The notes under the pieces are model-generated. The model was given only the letters and a program-made list of their open reading frames with translations. It was not told where the DNA came from and did not search any database. From NCBI GenBank assembly GCA_905160935.1, contig CAJHZI010000649.1:3290001-3354000 (forward strand): a stretch of DNA of 64,000 nucleotides, written 5' to 3'. Numbering within the stretch: the first letter of the stretch is position 1; each line of letters starts with the position of its first letter. The position numbers and the translations under genes are program-made. This DNA comes from Enchytraeus crypticus. Lineage: Eukaryota > Annelida > Clitellata > Enchytraeida > Enchytraeidae. Positions 1-10,765 of this stretch are shown piece by piece.

Positions 1-296
1 GTAGCCACTGTTCGAACTCTCCAGATTTGGCAGTGGCATTAATTTTGGACAACCGCTGGCAATATTCATTTCCGTCACTGGTCTTTTGAATGAGGAGCTT
101 GTTGCATCAGGGTAGAATGCATCTATCACGTGATTATTGTCATTCTGAGCCATAAACATCAGTGTCACTTTCTGTTTGAATGGCCACTTGAGTAGAGCAT
201 CATATTGCCCTCTCATGACAACGAAGAACAGCGACACGTGAGTTCCCTTTCCCACTCCGTCTCCGTTCAGGTACAGTCGAGCGCATACTCTGTAAC
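1..296 (-). CDS. TRAF2-like: TRAF exon: MATH (TRAF-C) domain, truncated by window edge
   Basis: Two bases plus 98 codons from an AG acceptor at 297-298. The peptide includes RVCARLYLNGDG, KGTHVSLFFVVMRG, WPFKQKVTLMFM, HVIDAF and EMNIASGCPKL, all hallmarks of the receptor-binding TRAF-C fold. About the last 30 residues of the family length and the stop codon lie outside the window. Confidence 0.95.
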
Positions 297-1163
297 CTGT
301 TGAAATAGACACATCAATAGATCAACGCTTTTTAAATCATACTATGTTATAATAGATCATCATCATCATCATCGTCATTATCATCATCAACACCATCATC
401 ATAATCATCATCATTCCATGTTGAATCTCAGTTTAACTAGACCAGATACAAATAGACCTTCTCCATTCCACATATTTGAGATTTCCATTCGTATTATTGA
501 AGTTTCAATAAAACGTAATTAAAATCGAATGTACTCAAGTCAACATTCAGGTATATTGCAGAATTATACACATGCATCACATCGTACGTTTCGGAGACCC
601 CTGGAATGTACACCATCGTTATTTGGAGCCCATCGACAATCCAAAGCAACTACGACTGAAGTATTTTCGCACATTGGAAAAGAGTTCAAATTTAAGAAAT
701 GAAACATTGTTTGAAAGCTATGCTAATCTTTTCGACAATATGCAAAACACACTATATATTAAAAGTTATTTTATACACTAAGGGAAGTTTGAAAATATAA
801 GTAGGTAGTATTGCGTACAGTAAAAACAGCAACTAAAGATACAATCATTGTTTTGAACCTTCCAAAACTAAAAAGTATCATCTAGTGATTAAAGAACACC
901 TAACCACCTAACGATGTAAAACTTTTGCCTGACTAATAACAATCAATTCACTTACAGAATACCTGGCTATAAAATAGATTTCATATAGAAACAATTCAAA
1001 ATAAAACAAAAATTAATAAAGCCATCTGCTTGTGTATATTGATTCAATTAATTACCAGCTAGAGAGAAAAATATAAATTTCAGTAAAAATTAGTCTAGTA
1101 CACAGTGCTCAGAACAAAACTTTTTAACGAATGCAAAATATGAATATGAATATATAGAATATA

Positions 1164-1219
<56 letters not shown>

Positions 1220-4200
1220 TACTATAATTAATTGATCCTATAGTTAGCAACAAAAATGGTCACAGATTGGAAAACATAAAAATTTAAAACGAAAATATTA
1301 GGAAAATACATACACTGTAAACAATACAGTTATTCATAACGTATTTTTATTACATAGTTAATTATTATTGAGGAGCTAGAAAACAGCATAATTATTTAAT
1401 GTCAGTCTTATCATCTTACAAACACAACAACAAGTTACTCCTCACTCGTACCTGTCCGGCTGGTATAGAATGCCGGAGAGTAGATGCTGGGAACTTTGGA
1501 AGAGATTGCGTCCTGACGCCTCTGCTTCAAATTGTTAATCTTCCACAGCAGAACTCCGTCATAACTAGTTTGTTCCAGAGAGGTTACGCGCAAGTCCAGC
1601 TCAGATATGACGGCTTCTTTCATCGCCACCTGTCGTTCCAGAGCCTTGATTCTCTCTTCTGCTCGTTTTAGTTGCTCTCTGTCTGTCAGTTGCTGCTTCT
1701 CCGTATCATCAACCTGCAGAAAATTGTCGTCTTGATTACAAAGTTTAAGATAAACTTTCTGGAGCCATTTCTAGACGAGCAACAACTGACTGATATAGAC
1801 CTTTTATAATATGTAGTGGTAGCTTTGTTCACATAATAAACAAAGTCTAATGGGGGAGCGGGAAGGGGAGTGTGCTTATATTTCCGGCTGGCAATATTCT
1901 ATATATTCCCATATATTTATTATGCTTTTCGTCATTTGTTAACAGAATGGTGTTTTAAAACTTGCAAAAAAATTATATTACCATTACTTATCAAATGATG
2001 ATAAACATATGTCTTAATTTACATTTAATATATGTCTAGACTGAATATTTAGAGAGAATATATTACATTTTTACGATAAATTACGTTGCAGTTTCCTGCC
2101 ACAAAACAATTAAGTTTATGATTGCACGGTGGCGTCTCCTAGCGAAAGAAAAAATATAAAGTGCAATTTTTCAAAGTAAAAATCTTTTATGTAAGGTCTG
2201 TATGATCACATCATTATTCTAGGGTATAGACAGAGCGAGTGGCAGTGGCAGTTAGATTTCTGACAGTGGATCAGTGTGTGCAGGGAACACATGGAGGACT
2301 AAATAGTCAAAGAAATCCACTCTGAAAATTGACTGATGCTAAAATTGGCAGTAAATAATGTCTTACATTATAATGTAAGACATTATTTACTGCTTACATT
2401 ATTATTTGCTTATAGTTAATAATTATTAACTATTAGCAAAAACTTGTCAAAAACTTGAGACAGTACCCCGCGAAACAATTGTTATACCCCGCGGATCAAA
2501 GGCTTACAAAACACCTTTTATTAACACTGCGTGTTATCAATACTATCAACACAACAAAAAAACAAGGATTAGATCGTTAATTCAAATTATAAAATCTCAG
2601 AAACATGCTGTCAATTTCTTATTAAATGAATAGTAATAATAACTAATAATAATAATAATTATAGTAATATAATGGAATAAAACATCTTAATAATTGTATA
2701 ATGAAATTATTAACAAAACCTTCTTGTAAAGCTTCTCAATTTCACCGTTGAAAACCGAGAGAACGTTCTCGTATAAGCCAAGCGTAGTATTTATGTCATT
2801 AAGACGAAAAATTTCACTTTGTGAAGAAGCTGCTCTGGACCCAATGCTTATTAAGCCAGAGTTTTTTTTAAAGTCGTCCATCTGGATCCGCAACTGCTTC
2901 AGTCCATTTTCCAGGCTTTCAACATGGGTCTGTGATGGAACATCTCCGGGGGAAATTGACCGAGCACTACTAGTACCAGATTCTAACTTGTCCAGTCTCT
3001 GCCAAACTAAAACAAGGTGCCGTGTGGCATTTGACTGCAAATGATCATCAAGACTTTCTCCAGATTTCTGCAGTAAATATCACACATACAAACAGTTTAT
3101 TACGCTTATTATATCTATAATGCAAACAGTTTATTATGCCTATTATGTAGATCTAAAAAATCAAGTCAGTTATATCTATAAAACTTATATATCTACAAAA
3201 TCAAGTTAGTCAAAATCAAGTCAGATATTATTGTTCCAAATATTTTTAAATACTAAATAGTTACTTACTTTGCTCTATTTTTGTACTAATTTAAAATAGA
3301 GATATTTAACAAGATTTACATTAATGTGGCAAATCTCACCAATGAAGGTGATAAAGAAAATTATTAACCATAGAGTAAATGGATCGTTACACAGATTCTC
3401 CAATATGCATAGTAAATAGACTAGATAAATACAACAAAGATTTGCAAGAATTCAGTCAAGACTAGATAATTATGTCAGTAACGTAGACAAATAAACATTG
3501 AAATGCACTTGACATAATGGTAAAATTGAAATATAAACTAAATGTAGTATAAAATTAAGGAATAGGAAAAATTCAATCAGACCTGATTTGAACACTTAAA
3601 GGGGCAACTGCTGCCTGATGAATGACTCATCATGTGTGCTGAAATCTGTTAATAAGTATCGTTAATAAATAGTTAATAATTTAGTTAATTAATACTAACT
3701 TATTATGTAACTAATTAATCATTAATTAGCCGTTTAACTGTATGACATCGCCATACTCATATAAAGAAGAAATAAAGAGCAAAATCTTCCAGATCAAATG
3801 AATATTAATCCCACTAGTCTATATCATCAATATATAGTCAAGAGCCTAATATACTAAGTAGCACTCATGCTCTGATATTATCCTCAATTAGCCATCAAGG
3901 GACCCACGACAAGCTATGCCTTTACCATATTTAGCATCAACTTTGGCCTGCATCAACATGTGAATCAAGGAGTTTGCCAAGTGCCTTCCTCCACATCTGA
4001 ATAGATACAGGAGTTTTCAGTTTACAAATTCTCAAGTTTATTGAACTTAACACAGTATAGAGAAGCATTTAAGAATATTTTCTATATTTTTATATAGTTA
4101 GTGTGAGAGTAAATAACATGTTCATCTTACCGATATATAAGCGACAGATTCAAATTGTATTCAAACTTGCAAACATTTTTAAATCATGATCTTAAAATAA

Positions 4201-7200
4201 ATAATAAAACTAAATTATAGATAATATACGCAATAATATTTAGATTTAATCAGGTATAATAAATAAAGCCGTGTTGTACTCGGGTGTGGTTGGACAACTG
4301 CACGATAGGGCAACCGCAAACAATCTGCTGCATGTACATAAGAGGCGACTAAGGCACGAGCTGAAGATGGCAAGAGGGGACCCACCTAACCATGAAATAT
4401 TTTCCCCAGGATTAAAAGGTAATTTTATCCATCTAACTTAGGAAGGCAACAGGAAACCACCTCAGAAGCCAAACTTTTCCCTAGCTATAGGCTACATAAG
4501 GTATGGATAAGGCATAGACTTTATGAAGGAATTAACTTGTTAATCAAAGGAGTGCTCTTATGGAGCGAGAAGCAGACTTTGAGTATGAATGTATACTTTG
4601 AACCTGCCACTTGGCAGTGCACTGAAGAGAGAGAGAATAAATAAATAAATTCTAATAACAATAACTAAGAAGTTATTTTCATACCTGCCTACGAGTTACT
4701 TGATCATTACATATCTCGCAAGTCATCAAGAAGTACTCACATTCTGCATAGTGAATCTAAATAATAAAATCAAAGCAACTTTCCAGTTCAACAGAAAGCA
4801 GCTGCATCAGGGGAATAATAGTCCAACAAAGGCTCAGGCAATGCTCAGATTAATGAATACGAGGTTTGAATCAAAGCACGTCCATCACTGAAGACATCAG
4901 AAAATTGAACTGAGATTACAATTTGTAACTTAGATTTAGTCAAGTCGATAGAAACACAAAGCAAGGGGAATTCAAAGAGAGAACAGAGGAACGTTTTTGC
5001 TACTGGCAGAACTGCGGAAATTTTCACCAATGAATAAATTTTGCATCATAATCTGCAGACAATACACAGAGAACATTTGATGTAAGTTTGCATATAGCAT
5101 GCTGGAAAAAGTATTTTAACAAAGTATCATCCAGTGATACTGTGTGTGAAGCATATAAATACACACATTATAAAACAAGTAGCCTATTTAGTCTAAAATT
5201 GAATGGTTTTAATGGTTGTTTTTATTGATCACAATATTTTTCAATTAACTCATGCAACCAGGCGTATAAGTCAGTGCTATACCATTTTTTAGAGGGTTAG
5301 TGTTATAAAACGTATATTTGCTTTATGTTCAGTAGCAGTTAAAATTAAATTGCTTGCAAATTTTTGTCTAGGCCTTTATGTTATAGGACTTTGGAAGAAA
5401 TTTAGTCAAACTATATTTAAGTGAATGAATCTTGATATAACAAGTACACGTGTTAAATTCTTTAAATTTTCCTAAATGCAGCAGTATCACTAGAGTTTTC
5501 ATGTATGTAAGTTTGCCCGTATCCATATTTGATATATTAGTAGATAAGGCAAGAGATGTTTAAGGCATGTTTAATCGAGTATTAAGGTCGCGCTAACAAG
5601 TCACTCATTTCTTCTATTTGAAGTGCTACATATGTAGCATATTCACTGATTTTTGTATTTGTACTGGACGATAAATACTATGCTTTATTTTATGCAATAT
5701 GGACTACTATATATCTGAAATAAATGAGTGACGAATATGATAGCAGGAATTAAGGACCAGATAATATTAAATTATATAAAATACTACATAATAAAGAGCA
5801 TCATGAATAACACACATACGTACACACACACACAAAGCTATATATCTAATCAATGCAATCTTTTATTTAATTTAAAGCTTTAAAATCTGAATAACTACTC
5901 CAAATATACCTCAAAATCTTTCAAGATTCCTGTCCAACGACAGCCATTATTGCTACAGCTAACCTTTAACTTAAATAAATCCTTCTTGAAAGCATTGTCC
6001 GGATATATCTATATCAAACATAACAAACATTTTCATCAGCACTGCACAGTACTTTGCAAAAAATATACAAATATATAGCAGTATAGTCTATATATTGTCA
6101 TCACAAACAGTTCACTAACATTTAAAATTCTATCACCGAAAGGTCCATTAGCAGTATAATGTAGAATAACGCAATTCAAATGAGTACATTGATATCAGCC
6201 TTACTCTTTTTAAAAATTTAGCTTAAATTGCATAGCTATTGGAGATTAAAGAGCAGCGAAACGGCGCACGTTTGACAAACTGTGTATTTTTCCAAAATGT
6301 ACTTGTATCAATGTTCTACTAATCTTAAACCAATTAGAAATCATTAAATTCGCAGTACCCACTGGCATTAAGAAGCCTACGGTTTCGTTAGGTCTTACAC
6401 TTTTTACGTGGATCAATAACTTAAACTTTAAAAATAATTGTTCATATTCTGAAATATATTAAATATAGAATTTGTTCACTTATTAATATTTTTAAATATC
6501 ATCTGTTCTCATAAGAGAACTGATACTTTCATGTTTATTATGTTCATGTTTTCACCTAAGATCTCCGTGCTTAGCAAACCAACCTTCGTGTGTCTCATCT
6601 TATAGTGATTGACTGATGAACAAATCTGAATGTTTATGGTTTGATGTGAGTTAGGATTGTTGTTAGAGGTAAGAGTGACAACTTTGAAAAAGATCTACAG
6701 GGAAATTACAATATCAAATTTGTTGAATAATACAGTACTGACATGGTTGAGATGGGAATAATTGCAGTGAAATTGCAGCATTCGTGATAATCCATCATTA
6801 TCATTATCATCAGTTCCTTGAGTTCTGTACAGAACATAGGGCGGCAACATTCCTCCATTCATTTCTATCACCAGCAAACTTCACAGCGTCTTCCCATGAA
6901 AAGTTTAGTGCTGTCAAATCCTTGTTGATCGTATTTAGCCAAGTACTCCTAGGTCTTCCTCGCTTCCTTTTTCCTTGAGTTGGCTTCCAGTTTAACTGCA
7001 GTCTTTGCGTATCTATCCTCAGACATTCTCAGTAAATGACCTAAAAACCTCAACCTTCTCTCAGAAACTATTTCATCTAATTTTCTTTGTCCACTCCTTT
7101 CAACTACTGTTTCATTTTTGACGTGATCCCAATAGTGGATATTTAAAATTCTTCTGAGGCATCTTTGTTGAAAACTGTTTAATTTGTGCTTTACTTTATT

Positions 7201-7520
7201 AGAACTTTCCCAGGTTTCACATGAATACATTAAAACTGATTGAATAATTGTTGAATATATTTTTATCTTTATTTGCTCCTCAATTTTATTACTCTTCCAA
7301 ATATATTGGAGCTTTTGGAAAACGTCATATGCTTTACCGATTCGTGATAATTAGAACAATAAAATCTAAATTATACAGTAATGCTACATTCGATCTAGTG
7401 ATACCATGTAGTGCACAGATAATATTTTAATTTCAGTATTTAAAATAAAGAATCATATTCTGAAATTCTTAATATTTGTGTTCACACAAAATTTCAATTC
7501 AGTTTTGGCAGCTTAACCAT

Positions 7521-7581
<61 letters not shown>

Positions 7582-9242
7582 GCATCATCTTCCCATAAAT
7601 CCCAGTTTAACTAGTGTCGGGATACGAATAGACTTGATTAAGTTTTTGTAGCAATTTCTGGAGCCTAGGCGCTCACCAACCGAATGCCTTTTCTGCTGTT
7701 GGTTTGGATCTTATTTTTATGTCGCCTTCTACGACACGTGCATATTTACACGGTTGGTATATTCTTCAAACAACCCTGACACAACACGGGGAAATGCAGC
7801 CTAACCATATTATTCTAGATAATATAATTCTTTAAATCATGAAATCAGGTAATTGTGCAATGGTCAAATAAGATTGAGAATGATCTTTAAAATTCAAATT
7901 AATGAACATAGTACTTAGCAAGTTGCGTCATAGCTCTTCTCAGTGCACACAGAATATTTATCAATTTAAATTAATGTCTCAAAATAGTCAGAATTACTCC
8001 ACCTTGGATAGACTAAGATAGCTAGCTTCTTCATCAATTTCATTGGCTTCTTCACATGCTGGACACAAGACTTGTTCAGTGTTGCTATTCATTATAAAAC
8101 ACATATCATTCTCACACAAAAAGTAACACAACATAAAAGCAATTTACAGAAGAAAGTCAAATTCAAATTCTACACAGATTTTCATTGGAATTTTCCATAA
8201 TAACAATTAAAACCGATCTACAGTCTAGGAGTAACAAAGTACACTTACACTACAGAAAATGCTAATACTATGGCAAGCACAACAAAAAAGTGTATATATT
8301 TAATTTAATAACCGCTGCCACTTGTAGAACCCTCATATCAATCATCATATAATGGTATATGGGAGACATAAGAGCAGTACTTAGGGCGTTGCTGTAATGG
8401 TCATATGTAATCCCGCTGTCATATATGTCTAAAATGTCTATAACAATTTTTGTGAAAGCGTTCTAGTATAAGATTGTTTAGTTATTGCACTTGTATTTTG
8501 TATTCTGCACTGTTTCGGTCTTTGTACGACACTTGTTAATTTTCTTAGCTGTCAAATTTGACGAATAAAAGATCTTCATATATGATCCTAGGTATTGTGC
8601 AAATGTCATTTTAAATCTAAAAAAAAATTAAAAAAATAGACAAATTTACAACTATGTTTAATTGCAAATATCTTTATTACATTAATTAAATCTAGTGAAA
8701 TTAATATTAAAAATTAGTTGAAAAGAACAACAATTTAATAAAGTTTATAAGTACCAGATATATTTTGAATTTTTTCAATCTGAATTTAAAATGAAGTTGT
8801 CTCTAGAGGTTAGGGTAGAGTCTGGATATATTTTTAATGTATATCTAAACTTGAAATACAGGTAAATATGTCAATTAGTGACCTCAATATAAATGAGATT
8901 AACAGCAAAAATTCTAAAATCTCGGAGGAATTAGATAGAAATAATTTCTATCTAATTCCTCCAAGATTTTAGAATTTTCGTTGTGTTGAAGATAACAGCA
9001 ATTATTGCTGTTATCTTATTTCATCTCTTCATTTTCTTCTCTAATATAAGAATCTAGATATACAATATTACTTACGCAACTTTTTCTTCAATGCAACAAG
9101 TACAGAATCGATGACCACATGCACTTTGCACGGGATTTCTTAGTATCCATTTACAGGAAACACAAAGATATCTAGCATTTCTTTCTGCTTCTGTAAGGAT
9201 GTCTGGGGGGTATCCTTTTGTGTTATTAAAGTTAGCAGTCAT
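1..9242 (-). CDS. TRAF2-like: TRAF2-like TNF-receptor-associated factor gene (span, 3' end outside window)
   Basis: Adaptor and RING E3-type protein that in known animals links TNF-receptor-family and related receptors to NF-kB and JNK signalling in the cytoplasm. Reading right to left, the exons encode a RING finger (residues about 27-66), TRAF-type zinc fingers, a coiled coil and a MATH/TRAF-C domain. Splice phases match at RING-1 to RING-2, RING-2 to zinc finger 1, zinc finger 1 to 2, the last zinc-finger exon to the coiled coil, coiled coil to MATH-1 and MATH-1 to MATH-2. MATH wording such as SPAFYTSR, HVIDAF and SSSFKRPV is nearer TRAF2 than TRAF3, from memory of the families. Introns hold SINEs, a LINE relic and palindromes. 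Zinc-finger exons between 4685 and 3583 are incompletely resolved, and the final MATH residues and stop lie off the left edge. Family call is firm; the paralogue is less so. Confidence 0.88.
355..472. repeat. SINE family B fragment with (ATC)n end
   Basis: (ATC)n tract followed by TGAATCTCAGTTTAACTAGA and a degenerate GATACAAATAGACC, the module repeated at 7520-7795, 9296-9490, 54737-54912 and, reversed, 60236-60300. It sits in the TRAF intron just upstream of the last visible exon. Confidence 0.55.
1166..1212. repeat. (TA)n microsatellite in TRAF intron
   Basis: Uninterrupted TA dinucleotides within the intron between the two MATH exons and the first visible SINE; no gene content. Confidence 0.95.
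1452..1713 (-). CDS. TRAF2-like: TRAF exon: coiled coil into MATH domain
   Basis: 87 codons plus one base, with a TTCTGCAG acceptor and a CAG|GTACGAGT donor. The first part is coiled coil (KRAEERIKALERQVAMKEAV). The MATH domain begins at SYDGVLLWKI and continues to SIYSPAFYTSR. The split glycine (g|gt) is completed by the exon at 1-296. Confidence 0.93.
2348..2393. repeat. Perfect 46-bp palindrome
   Basis: GCAGTAAATAATGTCTTACA and its exact complement meet at TTATAA. A second imperfect hairpin (TTTGCTTATAGTTAATAA with its complement) follows at about 2405-2443. Both lie in a TRAF intron between coiled-coil and MATH exons. Confidence 0.9.
2720..3067 (-). CDS. TRAF2-like: TRAF exon: end of zinc fingers and coiled-coil (TRAF-N) region
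   Basis: Exactly 116 codons, phase 0 at both ends, with a TGCAG acceptor and an AAG|GTTTTG donor. It opens with KSGESLDDHLQSNATRHL, then becomes a charged, leucine-rich helical stretch (VESLENGLKQLRIQMDDF, ENVLSVFNGEIEKLYKK) typical of the TRAF-N coiled coil that trimerises these proteins. A serine-rich interruption (SGTSSARSISPGD) lies near the start. Confidence 0.85.
3583..3638 (-). CDS. TRAF2-like: TRAF exon: last zinc finger, first half
   Basis: Two bases plus 18 codons between a TTTCAG acceptor and a CAG|GTCTGA donor. It contains SSCPFKCSNQ and reads in phase into the next exon, where LDDHLQSNATRHL completes a C..C..H..H finger in the position where TRAF2 has its final finger before the coiled coil. 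Confidence 0.72.
3926..3996 (-). CDS. TRAF2-like: TRAF: tentative zinc-finger exon
   Basis: Open 71-bp segment between a TATTCAG acceptor and an ATG|GTAAAG donor. Read with one leading base it gives CGGRHLANSLIHMLMQAK and then VDAKY; the trailing base joins in phase to the next exon (3583-3638). It needs two bases from the preceding exon, whereas exon 4 ends at phase 0, so either an exon is missing between them or this is not coding. The peptide is not a textbook TRAF finger. Confidence 0.35.
4269..4636 (+). mobile_element. SINE family A, full-length-looking copy
   Basis: Starts CGTGTTGTACTCGGGTGTGG, carries the family core GGAAGGCAACAGGAAACCAC, and ends CCTGCCACTTGGCAGTGCAC followed by (GA)n. 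Other copies are at 17562-17962 and 54047-54423 (minus), and 50254-50475 and 62108-62397 (plus, degenerate). The 3' module matches the 3' end of the LINE seen at 56440-56500 and 23260-23310. No open frame. It interrupts the TRAF intron where zinc-finger exons are missing. Confidence 0.8.
4685..4756 (-). CDS. TRAF2-like: TRAF exon 4: TRAF zinc finger
   Basis: Exactly 24 codons, phase 0, with a TTATTTAG acceptor and a CAG|GTATG donor. HYAEC supplies H118 and C122, closing the finger begun in exon 3. TCEIC (C129, C132) opens a further finger whose H-x3-C half should be in the next exon, which I could not find in the 690 bp downstream. Confidence 0.85.
5910..6008 (-). CDS. TRAF2-like: TRAF exon 3: linker and first TRAF zinc finger
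   Basis: Exactly 33 codons, phase 0 at both ends, with a TAG acceptor and a GAG|GTATAT donor. The peptide begins IYPDNAFKKDL and contains CSNNGCRWTGILKDFE. This matches the TRAF2-type pattern in which PDNA precedes C-x4-C and W-x-G (family knowledge). Cysteines are residues 101 and 106 of the reconstructed protein. Confidence 0.9.
6810..7245 (-). mobile_element. LINE reverse-transcriptase C-terminal fragment
   Basis: The minus strand encodes SCETWESSNKVKHKLNSFQQ and RCLRRILNIHYW, then RRLRFLGHLLRMSEDRYAKT, the hallmark carboxyl end of RTE/ingi-like endonuclease-reverse transcriptase proteins. Near 6960 the frame shifts by one base into KRKRGRPRSTWLNTINKDL and then FAGDRNEWRNVAALC, stopping at 6810-6812 just before a (TGA/TAA)-rich tail. 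A dead, 5'-truncated copy inside a TRAF intron. Confidence 0.85.
7520..7795 (-). mobile_element. SINE family B copy
   Basis: Read on the minus strand: CGTGTTGTGTCAGGGTTG, GAAGAATATACCAACCGTGT, a middle GAGCGCCTAGGCTCCAGAA, then ATTCGTATCCCGACACTAGT, TTAAACTGGGATTTATGGG and (GAT)n. The head resembles SINE A; the tail differs. Confidence 0.7.
8003..8084 (-). CDS. TRAF2-like: TRAF exon 2: end of RING finger
   Basis: One base plus 27 codons. The AG acceptor lies just right of 8084 and the donor reads AAG|GTGGAG. It encodes VLCPAC, supplying the last RING cysteines C63 and C66, followed by an acidic linker (EEANEIDEEAS). Phase fits exon 1 (split Ala) and exon 3 (phase 0). Confidence 0.88.
8904..9017. 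repeat. Two adjacent hairpins next to TRAF exon 1 donor
   Basis: First hairpin, about 8904-8982: TTCTAAAATCTCGGAGGAAT and ATTCCTCCAAGATTTTAGAA pair with a single mismatch over arms of about 38 bp. Second, 8989-9017: AAGATAACAGCAATT and its complement. Both sit 60-170 bp inside the first TRAF intron. Confidence 0.85.
9076..9242 (-). CDS. TRAF2-like: TRAF exon 1: start codon and first part of RING finger
   Basis: ATG at 9242-9240, then 55 codons plus two bases, ending at a GTAAGT donor. The peptide contains YLCVSC, ACGH and FCTCC, giving RING ligands C27, C30, C42, H44, C47 and C50 in C-x2-C-x11-C-x-H-x2-C-x2-C spacing. The split alanine codon (gc|c) is completed exactly by the next exon. No 5' UTR or promoter could be defined. 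Confidence 0.9.
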
Positions 9243-9295
9243 ACTACTGTAAACTCAACATAAAAAGCATGCCCAATTATACTATTAACAATAAA

Positions 9296-9490
9296 TTCAT
9301 CATCATCATCGTCATCCTACCTTGAATCCCAGTTTAACTAGAGGTCGGGATAAGACAATTTTGTGGCTATTTCTGAAAAATGTTCAACAACTGAATGGTA
9401 TATCTCATGTTAGTTTGGATCTTAGTGCTTTGCCGCCTTTTATGACATGTGCAATACATGGTTGGTCTATTCTTCAGCAATCAGGATACA
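9296..9490 (-). mobile_element. SINE family B copy upstream of TRAF start
   Basis: (ATC)n then AATCCCAGTTTAACTAGAGG on the plus strand, continuing to GGTTGGTCTATTCTTCAGCA. Diverged copy of the 7520-7795 element. It begins 54 bp upstream of the TRAF ATG, so it may lie in or against the promoter or 5' UTR. Confidence 0.65.
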
Positions 9491-9594
9491 ACATTGGTAA
9501 ATTATTACTAATACATTAGTAATCATAAATCTCAAAGAAACTCTGGAGTTCCATTATTAAAGTGTTACATGTCTAAACTACACCGTACTTCCTC

Positions 9595-10765
9595 AAGTAC
9601 GGTGTGCCTCAGGGCTCTGTACTTGGTCTTATCCTCTTTAATTTATACACTACTCCACTAAGCTCCTTGATCTCTTCACATTCATTAGACCATCAACTTT
9701 TCGCTGATGACACTCAGCTGTACACATGCTTCACCCCCCACTCCTATCCTGATGCTAAGGCTTGTCTACAGCAATCCTTTCAGCAGATATCTTCCTGGAT
9801 GTCTGCCAATTTCTTGGCACTCAATCCATCCAAGACTGAGTTCGTGCTATTTGGAACACCTCAGCAACTTTCAAAACAGAACGAGGTGTCCCTGGCTCTC
9901 TCTTCTGGTGTTTCAGTCACACCAGTTTTTTCTGTGAAGAATCTTGGAGTTGTCCTTGACCGCCACCTCTCATTCCACGAACATATCTCTAAAACGTCAC
10001 AGGCATGTTTCTTTCATATTCGCGATCTTCGTCGAATAAGACCATTTCTTTCTCTCGAGACTGCCACTACAATTGGTGCTGCTCTCATGCAATCAAAACT
10101 GGATTACTGTAACTCCCTATTTCTAAATCAGTTGCGAGATTGATAGGTTGCAGTTCATTCAGAATTCCCTTGTACGTGCAGTCTTTCGTAGCTCCAAATA
10201 TTCTCATGTTACACCAATCCTCAAGTCCTTACACTGGCTCAAAGTTAGAGAATGCATTTTATACAAGACAGTTTCTCTAACTTATAAGTCTATTACCACT
10301 CCTGGTAATAGTTACAAGTCCCACTTACTACAAGTGGGACAACCTACCTCCAGGCCCACCAGGTCCTTTAAGTTAGTTACTCTTGAGAGACCGCGCCTTC
10401 CTTCACGTAGCAAGCTGTCTAGGCGCTCCTTCCAGCATGCTGCCCCGCAGATCTGGAATTCTCTTCCTTTCACTCTACGCACCCCTACATCTATTCCTGA
10501 TCAGCCTTTCCTACTCCACGAACAGTTTCATAGGCGATTGAAATCTTTTCTCTTCGACTTTTCATATCCACCAAACGTCCACGAACTGAGACCAACACAT
10601 AAACCTCCATTCCGCTAGTACCCTTCCTTGGACTGACCACCCGGATTTTGGCTCGCACCGTTTATGGACCCCTCACTCTGCTTATCGGCTTTGATTTGGT
10701 ATCACAGTGCTCAATGTTGTCATGGACAAAAGTAGCCCTCTAATCGTATTGTTGTTGTGGTTCAG
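9595..10765 (+). mobile_element. CR1-type LINE, 5'-truncated, two broken reading frames
   Basis: Frame one (9604-10143) starts inside the reverse transcriptase at PQGSVLG and has the catalytic box FADDTQLY, then SWMSANFLALNPSKTEFVLF and NLGVVLDRHLSFHEHI. A frame change at about 10143 leads to 10148-10618, with FIQNSLVRAVF, SLHWLKV and IWNSLPFTLR, the usual CR1 C-terminal end. The 3' tail (10619-10765) ends TCTAATCGTATTGTTGTTG. The last about 205 bp are about 98% identical to 43141-43345. Confidence 0.88.

Noticed and set aside
572-781. 69-codon frame with MHHIVRFGD start
   Set aside because: Lies in a TRAF intron; no family resemblance, no splice support, composition like the surrounding DNA.
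4102-4190. Possible TRAF zinc-finger exon: minus-strand CKFEYNLNLSLIYR ending at a GTAAGATG donor whose phase fits the 3926-3996 segment
   Set aside because: The frame hits a TGA before any AG acceptor; the only acceptor (TTTTAAG) puts a stop in the exon.
4845-5030. 61-codon minus frame between TRAF exons
   Set aside because: No zinc-finger ligands or splice borders; not similar to TRAF.
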